A DNA stretch of 13,402 bases, taken from NCBI GenBank assembly GCA_002341805.1, contig DDOS01000113.1, positions 1,090-14,491 on the forward strand, written 5' to 3'. Under the pieces are notes generated by a model. The model had not been told where the DNA came from and did not search any database. It saw nothing but the letters and a program-made list of their open reading frames with translations. Shown in pieces: positions 1 to 5,636 of the stretch. The DNA is from Aquificaceae bacterium UBA2488 (GTDB lineage Bacteria; Aquificota; Aquificia; Aquificales; Aquificaceae). How positions within the stretch are numbered: position 1 is the first letter of the stretch; each line of letters opens with the position of its first letter. The translations under genes and the position numbers were made by a program.

Positions 1-33
1 ATTTTAAGCTCTGCTTCTTTTTCGTAATCGCCT
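1..33. repeat. 33-bp direct repeat inside clpB, copy B
   Basis: This stretch is identical over 33 bases to 163-195. It encodes [10 protein letters not shown] at residues 616-625 of the ClpB protein, in the same frame as copy A. The offset is 162 bases, or 54 codons. The repeat touches the window edge, so its true length is unknown. Confidence 0.85.
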
Positions 34-1877
34 TTCTCAGCAAGTTTTATAAGCTGTTGCTCAACGTCTTCAAGTCTCTTCCTTAGCTGATTGATTTTAA
101 GCTCTGTCATATCGAGTTTGTTGATGATGTCTTGTTTTTGTTTTTCTAAGTTCACCTTTTGGATTTTAAGCTCTGCTTCTTTTTCGTAATCGCCTGAGAG
201 GTTTGCATTTACAATATCTTCATCTATGGCTCTTAGGTGCCTTTCAATCTCTTGGAGTTCTGGGGGTATGCTAACTGCTGATAGTTTTTTGCGGGCACAG
301 GCCTGATCTAAGGAATCTATAGCTTTATCTGGAAGTTTTCTGAATGTCACATATCTATGGGTTAGCTTGACAGCACCGTCTATAGCATCATCCTCTATTT
401 TTACTTTGTGAAACTCTTCCATCTTGGGTCTTAAGCCTTTTAGTATCTCTATAGCTTCTTCTATGGTGGGCTCATCCACATACACTGGTTGAAATCTTCT
501 TTCTAGGGCTAAGTCTTTTTCTATATATTTACGGTATTCGTCCACAGTGGTGGCACCTATTAGTCTTATTTCACCCCTCGCTAAGGCTGGTTTTAGCATA
601 TTACCTGCATCCACAGAGCCTTCTGATTTACCAGCTCCCACTACTGTATGTATCTCATCTATAAAAAGAATAATATCCGTTTTATCTTTTAACTCCTCTA
701 AGAGTTTCTTCACCCTCTCTTCAAACTCACCCCTATACTTAGAACCTGCTAAAAGTGAACCCATATCAAGGGATACCACTTCTTTATCCTGAAGCTCGGG
801 TGGCACTTCCTTATCCACTATTTTTTGAGCAAGACCTTCCACGATGGCGGTTTTACCAACACCAGGGTCTCCCACCAACACAGGATTGTTTTTATTTCTC
901 CTTAACAAAATCTCAATGGTTTGATTTATTTCTTTTTCACGACCAATTACTGGATCAAGTTTGCCCTCTTTTGCTTTGGTAGTTAGATTAAGCCCGTAGC
1001 GTTCGAGGATAGACTTCTCTTCTTCTTGAAGCTCTTTTTCGGTATCCATGCTTTTACCTCCTAAAATTTGATCTAAAAGTTTTGCGGCTATATAATTTTT
1101 TGATTCTAAAAGCGCTGAAACTAAATCAGCAGGCGATACTTCAGCTCTTGACTCCTTCACAGCTTTTGACTGGGCAAGCTCAAAAACATCCTCTAAGTTT
1201 TTAGCATATCTAAACTCTGGAGTTTTACCCACAAGTCTTTTATAAACCTTGTCTTGATATCTATCAAAGGATATACCTATATCATCAAGCTGTTCTTTAT
1301 AAGGACTTTGGTTTGTGGCGGTTTTCACAAGGGCATCTATTGATATTTTGTTATTCAAAAACTCTCTTACGGCAGTTTTATCAAATACACCTGATAGATT
1401 TTGTTCCACTGAAGAGAGCTCTCTTTTTAGATGCTCTTCTTCGGCACTTAGGTTTTTAAGCTCCACTTCAATTTGCCTTGCAGACCACGGATCATATTTT
1501 CTTGCTCGTTGGAGTTCGCCTTCAAGCTGGGCTTTGGTTTTTCTAATCTCAGATAGCTCTGTTTGGATGTTTGATATATCAGATTTTAGCTGAATGATTT
1601 TGCTTCTTAAGTCTATTAGCCTGTTGGCTTCAGAATCAGCGGCTTTGTTTATCTGGGTATCGATATGATTTATATGCTCTTTTAGCTTTTGATATAACTC
1701 CTTAGCTTCTGCACCTTTCTTGGAGATATACTTTGATAGCACAGAGTCTTGGTCTTTTAAAAGACCCAAAAGAAGATGGTCTGTGTCCACTTTCGTATCT
1801 CCAAAAGATTGAGCTATTTTCTTAGTCTCTTCCACATAATCCTTTACTTTTTTGCTCCACATGTTCTCACTATACAT
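1..1877 (-). CDS. clpB: ClpB-type AAA+ disaggregase, 5' part (C-terminus beyond left edge)
   Basis: This is an ATP-driven chaperone that threads aggregated proteins, normally working with DnaK in the cytoplasm. The ORF is open from ATG 1877 to the window edge (625 codons). Residues ~10-66 look like a first Clp N repeat ([10 protein letters not shown]). Residues ~68-165 are a charged, coiled-coil-like insertion, and ~170-270 a second N repeat. AAA1 follows with Walker A GDPGVGKT (336-343), Walker B FIDE (405-408) and an arginine-finger region ALERRF. A coiled-coil middle domain begins near residue 537. Walker A lies about 130 residues later than in E. coli Clp[18 protein letters not shown] favours ClpB over ClpC, but the short-spaced [10 protein letters not shown] in the middle domain recalls ClpC. 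The second AAA domain is not visible. AAGGAGG ends 5 bases before the ATG, which fixes the start. Confidence 0.88.
   Translation of the reverse strand, partial: MYSENMWSKKVKDYVEETKKIAQSFGDTKVDTDHLLLGLLKDQDSVLSKYISKKGAEAKELYQKLKEHINHIDTQINKAADSEANRLIDLRSKIIQLKSDISNIQTELSEIRKTKAQLEGELQRARKYDPWSARQIEVELKNLSAEEEHLKRELSSVEQNLSGVFDKTAVREFLNNKISIDALVKTATNQSPYKEQLDDIGISFDRYQDKVYKRLVGKTPEFRYAKNLEDVFELAQSKAVKESRAEVSPADLVSALLESKNYIAAKLLDQILGGKSMDTEKELQEEEKSILERYGLNLTTKAKEGKLDPVIGREKEINQTIEILLRRNKNNPVLVGDPGVGKTAIVEGLAQKIVDKEVPPELQDKEVVSLDMGSLLAGSKYRGEFEERVKKLLEELKDKTDIILFIDEIHTVVGAGKSEGSVDAGNMLKPALARGEIRLIGATTVDEYRKYIEKDLALERRFQPVYVDEPTIEEAIEILKGLRPKMEEFHKVKIEDDAIDGAVKLTHRYVTFRKLPDKAIDSLDQACARKKLSAVSIPPELQEIERHLRAIDEDIVNANLSGDYEKEAELKIQKVNLEKQKQDIINKLDMTELKINQLRKRLEDVEQQLIKLAEKGDYEKEAELK
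163..195. repeat. 33-bp direct repeat inside clpB, copy A
   Basis: This is the second exact copy of the 33-base repeat. It encodes [10 protein letters not shown] at residues 562-571 in the ClpB middle domain. A related 13-base piece (ATTTTAAGCTCTG) also occurs at 94-106 in the same frame, so the ELKI motif recurs at 23- and 31-residue steps, in keeping with a coiled coil that grew by internal duplication. Confidence 0.85.
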
Positions 1878-1896
1878 AACAACCTCCTTGCATATT

Positions 1897-1924
1897 ATTA
1901 TAACCTTTAGTATAATTTTGTCAA
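1897..1924 (-). promoter_or_regulatory. clpB promoter, consensus sigma-70 type
   Basis: On the minus strand, TTGACA (1924-1919) is followed by a 16-base spacer and a perfect TATAAT (1902-1897). Transcription would start near 1890, giving a leader of only about 13 bases that is essentially the Shine-Dalgarno AAGGAGG (1889-1883). No CIRCE-type inverted repeat is seen, so any heat-shock control is not through an obvious HrcA site. This lets clpB be transcribed separately from the upstream VKOR gene. Confidence 0.75.
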
Positions 1925-1950
1925 GTTTTTTTATAAAAAATCACTAAACT

Positions 1951-2718
1951 TTATTTAGTACAATTACTACCGAATGGATTGTTTAACTGACATCCACCTC
2001 CTATATTAAGATTTAAGTTGGTCTGTGGTTCTTGGTTTTTATTGGCTGTATTTGGCTTTTGGAAAAAAGATTCTATGCTGTCTGAGCCCACCAACACTTT
2101 ATAACCAGAAGAGGTTTTTACAAACATCACAGGAGCTTCTTCAATACCCATAGACATAAGAAGTCCTTTATGGTGTGAGGCGTTTATTTTGTCGTATGTT
2201 ATATGATTGGCATTTAAAAACTCCATCGTATGCTCACAATGTGGACATCCTGGCAAATATAAGAGTGTATATTCATTTTTTATATTAATTGTAGGGTTAT
2301 TTATCATAAAAGCGCTAAAAAACACAAACAAGAATCCCGCTAAACCCTTTAGAAGTATATCTTTGTTTTCTCTTACCCTTATTATAAAAAGAGCAAATAT
2401 GATAATAAACTCCACTGTGCAGAAAATACAAAATGTATGAGCACTAAATATCTCAAAACTTTGAAGATAACCCTCTGAAGAGATTGCTCCTATTAATATA
2501 GCATCCATGAGTTTTCCTTTGTTTTTGGCTTTTAATATAAAAAGTATTATAAATAATAAAAGCCCGATACCAAGCATCACAAACTCTGGATATCTGTTGT
2601 AAGAACCTGCTATGGCACAACCAGAAGTAGTGCATATGCTTTTATGAAAAAAACTCATGACAAGTTCTAAGGCTGTCCATACTATCCCAAGTATTGCTAT
2701 TTTTTGAAATAAGCTCAT
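1951..2718 (-). CDS. VKOR-like membrane thiol oxidase fused to a thioredoxin-like domain
   Basis: This is a probable disulfide-generating enzyme. Bacterial VKOR homologues replace DsbB, passing electrons from a thioredoxin-like partner to quinone. From ATG 2718 the protein has 255 residues. It has several membrane segments in residues 1-140, a loop cysteine pair C29/C34, and a CxxC (C97-IF-C100) at a membrane segment as in VKOR. A C-terminal thioredoxin-like domain follows, with CPHC (158-161) and a likely cis-proline at 196 (APVMF). It ends in an unusual low-complexity tail carrying C243 and C253. A TTG start at 2739 would add seven residues. I prefer ATG 2718 because a TATAAT lies 6 bases upstream and no Shine-Dalgarno supports the TTG. 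It is divergent from a secreted two-cysteine protein. Substrates are unknown; the VKOR assignment rests on topology and cysteine pattern. Confidence 0.78.
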   Translation of the reverse strand: MSLFQKIAILGIVWTALELVMSFFHKSICTTSGCAIAGSYNRYPEFVMLGIGLLLFIILFILKAKNKGKLMDAILIGAISSEGYLQSFEIFSAHTFCIFCTVEFIIIFALFIIRVRENKDILLKGLAGFLFVFFSAFMINNPTINIKNEYTLLYLPGCPHCEHTMEFLNANHITYDKINASHHKGLLMSMGIEEAPVMFVKTSSGYKVLVGSDSIESFFQKPNTANKNQEPQTNLNLNIGGGCQLNNPFGSNCTK

Positions 2719-2724
2719 AGAAAT

Positions 2725-2730
2725 ATTATA
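2725..2730 (-). promoter_or_regulatory. -10 element of the VKOR-fusion gene (leaderless candidate)
   Basis: A perfect TATAAT (2730-2725, minus strand) ends 6 bases before ATG 2718, so the expected transcription start coincides with the start codon. No good -35 hexamer is present at 16-18 bases. No Shine-Dalgarno precedes the ATG. Confidence 0.5.
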
Positions 2731-2825
2731 TAACAACAAAACTCTGCTATTTTTATTTATCCCTTATATGAATTTCTGCATATACAATAAATAATATACT
2801 TTTTTATAAAAATTTTATATTTTCA

Positions 2826-2853
2826 TTACAATTTCATTGCACTTTTTTATATT
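2826..2853 (+). promoter_or_regulatory. possible promoter of the secreted two-cysteine protein gene
   Basis: TTACAA (2826-2831), a 16-base spacer and TATATT (2848-2853) would start a transcript near 2860, upstream of a strong AAAGGAGG (2867-2874). The region is very AT-rich, so other placements are possible, for example TTGCAC at 2837 as the -35. Confidence 0.35.
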
Positions 2854-2882
2854 ATTTATATCTTTTAAAGGAGGTAAGGTGT

Positions 2883-3113
2883 ATGAAGAAGCTTGTAGCA
2901 ACTCAAAAGATGTTAGCCCTAATGGGCGCAATGGTATTTAGTATAGGCGTGTCTTTTGCCGCTAACAACAGTTGTATAAACGATGGCTATGGTGTTTTAT
3001 GTGGCAATGACAATCAGCCACAATCTTATCTAAAGTCTAGCACTCCACAAACCAAGCTCTTAGCCGAAGACAACAATCAAGAAGGCAATCAAAAAGAAGA
3101 TTCTGAAGATTAA
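2883..3113 (+). CDS. small secreted two-cysteine acidic protein, unknown function
   Basis: I do not recognise this 76-residue protein. It has a classical signal peptide: K2-K3, a hydrophobic stretch of about 9-25, and a probable cleavage after SFA (26). The mature part of about 50 residues holds just two cysteines, C31 and C40 (C-x8-C), within a Gly/Asn-rich segment, and then a hydrophilic Gln/Asn/Glu/Asp-rich acidic tail. The start is secured by AAAGGAGG 8 bases upstream. It is divergent from a VKOR-thioredoxin fusion whose own tail has a similar Gly/Asn-rich two-cysteine segment (C-x9-C), and it is followed by a rhodanese. I infer it may be an exported substrate or partner of that oxidase, but nothing in the sequence proves this. 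Confidence 0.72.
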   Translation: MKKLVATQKMLALMGAMVFSIGVSFAANNSCINDGYGVLCGNDNQPQSYLKSSTPQTKLLAEDNNQEGNQKEDSED

Positions 3114-3174
3114 AAGACCTTTTCATACCAAACCTCATACTCCACACTTTGCCTGCCCTTCTTGGGTAGGTCTT
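3114..3174 (+). terminator. hairpin between the small secreted protein gene and the rhodanese gene
   Basis: CCTGCCC (3152-3158) and GGGTAGG (3164-3170) can form a 7-pair stem with one G-U pair and a 5-base loop, followed by TCTTCT. An outer AAGACCT/AGGTCTT pair (3114-3120 with 3168-3174) competes with the inner stem for 3168-3170. There is no real U-run, so this is more likely a partial terminator, mRNA-stability or processing element than a full stop. Confidence 0.35.
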
Positions 3175-3195
3175 CTAAACTAAGAGGAGAAATCT

Positions 3196-3477
3196 ATGAA
3201 TGAGCAAGTTCTTCTTGATGTGAGAATGGACAAGAGTATAGATATAGAAAATCTAACCCACAAATTTAACTGCCAAAAATATATCTATATACCCTTTGAC
3301 GAGATAGTTTCTTTAGAAGATACAGAGAATGCATTGGATAAATCAAAAATCTATTTTGTGGTATGCAACAGTGGTAACAAAAGTAAATATGTTTGTGAGC
3401 TTTTAAAAGAAAAAGGATATAATGTATTTAACATAGAAGGAGGAGTGGAAAAGCATATCCAGAGTATTGCTATTTAG
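3196..3477 (+). CDS. single-domain rhodanese-like sulfurtransferase
   Basis: The 93-residue protein has a rhodanese fold signature: LLDVR at 6-10, a central strand IYFVVC, the active-site loop CNSGNKS with catalytic C57, then helix KYVCELLKEKGY and NIEGGVEKH near the end. In this family the loop cysteine carries a persulfide for sulfur transfer. No signal peptide is visible, so it is probably cytoplasmic. GAGGAG lies 7 bases before the ATG. It follows the small secreted protein gene by 82 bases on the same strand and shares a likely transcript through a hairpin. It converges with the RHH gene, with 3 bases between stop codons. The sulfur acceptor cannot be told from the sequence. Confidence 0.8.
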   Translation: MNEQVLLDVRMDKSIDIENLTHKFNCQKYIYIPFDEIVSLEDTENALDKSKIYFVVCNSGNKSKYVCELLKEKGYNVFNIEGGVEKHIQSIAI

Positions 3478-3480
3478 CCT

Positions 3481-3717
3481 TCAGCAACGCTTAGAAAAGA
3501 ATACCACCCACATCACAAGCATCGTACTAAACCATATGGCAAGCACAGTGGGAAGTATCCTGAGAAGTTTTTGAATGACGGCTTTTCTCGTATCTATATG
3601 GTCGTTTATACAATAAAGTATAAAACCCTCTACAGAAGTATGTTTTTGTTTAGCCCTTTTTTCTATCGCTTGCATCATATCTTCATCAAACTCAATGCTT
3701 ATCTTCCTCTTATCCAT
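3481..3717 (-). CDS. ribbon-helix-helix protein with C-terminal membrane segment
   Basis: This 78-residue protein has an N-terminal pattern typical of CopG/Arc-type ribbon-helix-helix DNA-binding proteins: basic KRK, strand KISIEFD (5-11), helix DEDMMQAIEKRAKQ, a turn at T27-S28, and helix VEGFILYCINDHI. Residues ~54-74 form a hydrophobic, tryptophan-rich segment that looks membrane-spanning, ending in a short basic tail. A membrane-anchored RHH protein is unusual. The ATG at 3717 has no Shine-Dalgarno, but a TAAAAT lies exactly 6 bases upstream. Two copies of a 13-base box lie just upstream, one of which is shared in sequence and position with the porin promoter, so autoregulation is plausible. 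The membrane-segment call is by eye; it could instead be a hydrophobic oligomerisation helix. Confidence 0.68.
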   Translation of the reverse strand: MDKRKISIEFDEDMMQAIEKRAKQKHTSVEGFILYCINDHIDTRKAVIQKLLRILPTVLAIWFSTMLVMWVVFFSKRC

Positions 3718-3723
3718 GCTAAT

Positions 3724-3752
3724 ATTTTATCATAGTTAGTTTTTGCTTTCCA
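3724..3752 (-). promoter_or_regulatory. promoter of the RHH gene (leaderless candidate)
   Basis: On the minus strand, TGGAAA (3752-3747, a 4/6 match to TTGACA), a 17-base spacer and TAAAAT (3729-3724) are followed by 6 bases and the ATG. The GTGGCAGACTTGT box abuts the -35. An alternative is TTGTCA with an 18-base spacer and TATGAT, slightly upstream. Confidence 0.45.
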
Positions 3753-3754
3753 TG

Positions 3755-3767
3755 ACAAGTCTGCCAC
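3755..3767 (-). promoter_or_regulatory. operator-like box, copy 1 of GTRGCAKACTTGT (RHH promoter, proximal)
   Basis: The box reads GTGGCAGACTTGT on the minus strand, at -50 to -38 relative to ATG 3717. It matches 12 of 13 bases of the box upstream of the porin, which occupies the same -50 to -38 position. That shared spacing suggests an activator or repressor site. Confidence 0.5.
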
Positions 3768-3772
3768 TACAT

Positions 3773-3785
3773 ACAAGTATGCTAC
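3773..3785 (-). promoter_or_regulatory. operator-like box, copy 2 of GTRGCAKACTTGT (RHH promoter, distal)
   Basis: The box reads GTAGCATACTTGT on the minus strand, 18 bases upstream of copy 1 in direct orientation. Its core sits in a short imperfect palindrome (CATAC-TT-GTATG). RHH regulators commonly bind tandem operator repeats, so this pair could be an autoregulatory operator; that link is inference. Confidence 0.45.
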
Positions 3786-3812
3786 AATGAAGGGTATTTT
3801 AAGATGGATATT

Positions 3813-4214
3813 TTATTTCTTCACTTCGTTATAGTTTAATACATCCATCTCATCACCTTTCATAGCCACAGCATATATGTTGTTTGATGTGAGATAAGAT
3901 AAAACATTATTTGGTAGATGTAGAGTAGAGAATATAGGTATGAGCTTTTTGTCTTTATATTCTTCAAAATAATCCCAAATCTCTCCAGACTTTATAAAAT
4001 CCACAAACTCTTTTGCATATTCTGATCTTGGATTTGATTTTGTCTCATTTATAAGTAGTATATCATTGCATATTAGTATATAATCAAACTCTCTATGTTG
4101 TTTTGTCTTTATACTTCTTTTTTTAAATCTAACAGCTTCCATATCCACATCCACACAACCAAAATATTTCTTTGCAATGTTTTTCATGCTTGGAGCTACG
4201 ATATCTTCCGCCAA
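3813..4214 (-). CDS. PD-(D/E)XK nuclease-like domain (3' part of a frameshifted gene)
   Basis: This frame holds the catalytic-type half of a gene whose coiled-coil half lies upstream in another frame. Key residues are the FDY aspartate and the E-T-K of LLINETKS, spaced as D-X(n)-E-X-K as in PD-(D/E)XK folds. LAEDIVAPSM is a typical entry to this domain in coiled-coil/PD-(D/E)XK proteins, which are common in Aquificales and cyanobacteria. The frame is open upstream to the A6 tract at 4245-4250 and reads KYEELVQKLGT just before ATG 4214. That codon is internal to the ancestral protein and has no Shine-Dalgarno, so it is probably not a real start. The restored protein would have about 211 residues. 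Substrate and biological role are unknown. Confidence 0.6.
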   Translation of the reverse strand: MAEDIVAPSMKNIAKKYFGCVDVDMEAVRFKKRSIKTKQHREFDYILICNDILLINETKSNPRSEYAKEFVDFIKSGEIWDYFEEYKDKKLIPIFSTLHLPNNVLSYLTSNNIYAVAMKGDEMDVLNYNEVKK

Positions 4215-4447
4215 TGTTCCAAGCTTTTGTACAAGCTCTTCGTATTTTTTCTTTCTCTCTTTCTTTCTGCTCTTTCCCTTCTAAACTCTTCTTCTCGCTC
4301 TTCTCTTTCTTTCTGTAGTTTTTCATTCCAGCGTCTGTCGTTTTCTTTAAATAGCTCAAAAATAACATCTGTAAGCTTATCTATTTTATCTGATATTTTC
4401 TGAACTGCCACTTCAAGGGTTTCTACTCTTTCTTCCAAGCTTTCCAT
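4196..4447 (-). CDS. coiled-coil N-terminal part of the frameshifted PD-(D/E)XK gene
   Basis: From ATG 4447 this frame encodes 83 residues. MESLEERVETLEVAVQKI and the following heptads form a coiled coil, then comes a long Glu/Arg/Lys-rich helix (REEREEEFRRERAERKR). After RERK the frame leaves the family-like sequence (NTKSLYKS...) and stops at 4196. A one-base shift at A6 (4250-4245) restores KYEELVQKLGTLAEDIVAPSM, so the two frames are one gene. A TTG start at 4483 would add 12 residues but lies inside the TTGACA promoter hexamer and is rejected. The frameshift may be a mutation, a sequencing error or a programmed shift. Confidence 0.6.
   Translation of the reverse strand: MESLEERVETLEVAVQKISDKIDKLTDVIFELFKENDRRWNEKLQKEREEREEEFRRERAERKRERKNTKSLYKSLEHWRKIS
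4244..4250 (-). other. frameshift site: slippery-type heptamer A AAA AAT
   Basis: In the upstream frame the codons read AGA AAA AAT, so A_AAA_AAT fits the X XXY YYZ pattern for -1 frameshifting. A -1 slip continues straight into TAC GAA GAG, the nuclease-domain frame. Five bases downstream, GAGCTT-GTACAA-AAGCTT can form a small 6-pair hairpin with one G-U pair, and a purine-rich stretch lies upstream. The alternative is loss of one A from an ancestral A7. Confidence 0.5.
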
Positions 4448-4453
4448 ATATAA

Positions 4454-4483
4454 AATATATTGGATTTTAGATAATCTTGTCAA
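4454..4483 (-). promoter_or_regulatory. promoter of the PD-(D/E)XK gene (leaderless candidate)
   Basis: TTGACA (4483-4478), an 18-base spacer and TATATT (4459-4454) lie on the minus strand, followed by 6 bases and ATG 4447. The expected transcription start is the A of the ATG. No Shine-Dalgarno is present. Confidence 0.6.
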
Positions 4484-4523
4484 ATTTTAATTTAAAACCC
4501 TGATTTCTAATCCAGCGATAAAT

Positions 4524-5636
4524 TTAGATTAAGGCTTTTAAAATTTCTATAGCCCCATAAATTTTTGGAATAGGCTCTATCTTTTTTATATCATCTTTTG
4601 ATATTACATAGCCTTCAAAAATATCACTTCCCATCACAGATATCGGATTTGCCACTATTGTGTCTATATTTTTTGATATAAGTTTTTCTTTGGCGTTTTT
4701 TAAAAGATATTTATCTTCTTCTAAGGCAAAGCCTATTATTTTTTGATGAGGTTTTTTTGAAAAGCCCAAAGACTTTAGTATATCTTTTGTTTTTATAAGC
4801 CCTAAAGTCATTTTGTCGTTAGTTTTTTTAATTTTACCATCAAAATAGTTTGAGATCTTATAATCAGATACCGCTGCATTCATTATGATAATATCATAAT
4901 TTTGATAGATATCAAATATCTCCTCATAGGCTTTATCCACACTCATATCCGATATATCAAGGAAATCTGCATAAGCTCCAAGGGCTTTTAGACCGATAGC
5001 TAGATATCTTGCCATCTTGCCTGAAGACCCATTTGATATAAAACGTACTCTGTCTATATATTCTTTGGTAGCCCCACCTATCACAAGAGCTTTTTTATCT
5101 TTGTATATGGGCTTTTCGTTTAGATAATGTGTGTATATAAATATGTCCATAACATCCGCCATTTTGCCAACGCCCTCTTCGTTGCATGCTAAAAGCCCGT
5201 ATACTGGTTCTATAATTTTAAACTGCATATTTTTTAAGGCTTTTATATTCTCTTGGGAGATATCTTTTTCATACATCACGCTGTTAGCAGAGATACAAAG
5301 CCCTATATATTTATCGTAAGCCAAAGCACAGGTGGTAAGAAGGTTATCCGCAATCCCATATCTTAGTTTGGAAAGGGTGTTTATAGTACATGGGGCTATG
5401 ATAAAGGCATCTGCCCATCTTGCAAGGTCAATATGACAAAGCGGATGATCTTTCCAATTATCATCCTCATAAACCTCATCCTGAGAGATGGTTTTTACAA
5501 GCATGGGGCTTATAAACTCTTTGGCAAATTTTGTCATTATCACTTTTACATTGTATTTGGCTTTTTTTAAAAGCCTAATATACTCCAATGTCTTATAACA
5601 AGCGATACCTCCAGTGATGCCCACTAATACATTCAT
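4524..5636 (-). CDS. coaBC: bifunctional phosphopantothenoylcysteine decarboxylase / phosphopantothenate-cysteine ligase
   Basis: This enzyme makes 4'-phosphopantetheine for coenzyme A. The CoaB half joins cysteine to 4'-phosphopantothenate with a nucleotide triphosphate, and the FMN-dependent CoaC half decarboxylates the product. The 370 residues fit the family. The CoaC part has GITGGIACYK at the N-terminus, catalytic-type H68 in CHIDLARWAD, APCTINTLSKL, and the LLACNEEGVGKM loop with its cysteine. The CoaB part has GGATKEYIDRVRFISNGSSGKM, NAAVSDYK and GFALE. The usual PxMNxxM substrate-binding motif reads ISANSVM here, keeping only the Asn and last Met. It is the last gene of the dnaG-rpoD operon. 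Its ATG overlaps the gspE/pilB stop (ATGA), indicating translational coupling. Confidence 0.93.
   Translation of the reverse strand: MNVLVGITGGIACYKTLEYIRLLKKAKYNVKVIMTKFAKEFISPMLVKTISQDEVYEDDNWKDHPLCHIDLARWADAFIIAPCTINTLSKLRYGIADNLLTTCALAYDKYIGLCISANSVMYEKDISQENIKALKNMQFKIIEPVYGLLACNEEGVGKMADVMDIFIYTHYLNEKPIYKDKKALVIGGATKEYIDRVRFISNGSSGKMARYLAIGLKALGAYADFLDISDMSVDKAYEEIFDIYQNYDIIIMNAAVSDYKISNYFDGKIKKTNDKMTLGLIKTKDILKSLGFSKKPHQKIIGFALEEDKYLLKNAKEKLISKNIDTIVANPISVMGSDIFEGYVISKDDIKKIEPIPKIYGAIEILKALI

Noticed and set aside
547..1593. Open frames on the plus strand opposite clpB
   Set aside because: They are antisense shadows of a well-conserved AAA+ gene and encode low-complexity, unfamily-like sequence without ribosome-binding sites.
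1878..1950. Heat-shock operator (CIRCE-type) upstream of clpB
   Set aside because: No TTAGCACTC-type inverted repeat is present; the region holds a plain TTGACA/TATAAT promoter.
2719..2739. TTG start for the VKOR fusion adding seven residues
   Set aside because: There is no Shine-Dalgarno, and the codon lies upstream of a perfect TATAAT (2730-2725), so it would not be transcribed from that promoter.
3466..3488. Bidirectional terminator between the convergent rhodanese and RHH genes
   Set aside because: The only pairing is a 5-base TTGCT/AGCAA stem with an 11-base loop and no U-run on either strand.
4448..4483. TTG start for the coiled-coil gene
   Set aside because: The TTG is the first three bases of the TTGACA -35 hexamer; ATG 4447 fits the promoter spacing and begins the recognisable coiled coil.
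4484..4523. Intrinsic terminator after coaBC
   Set aside because: Only a 5-pair TAATC/GATTA stem with a 14-base loop can be drawn, followed by AT-rich sequence; this is too weak to call.
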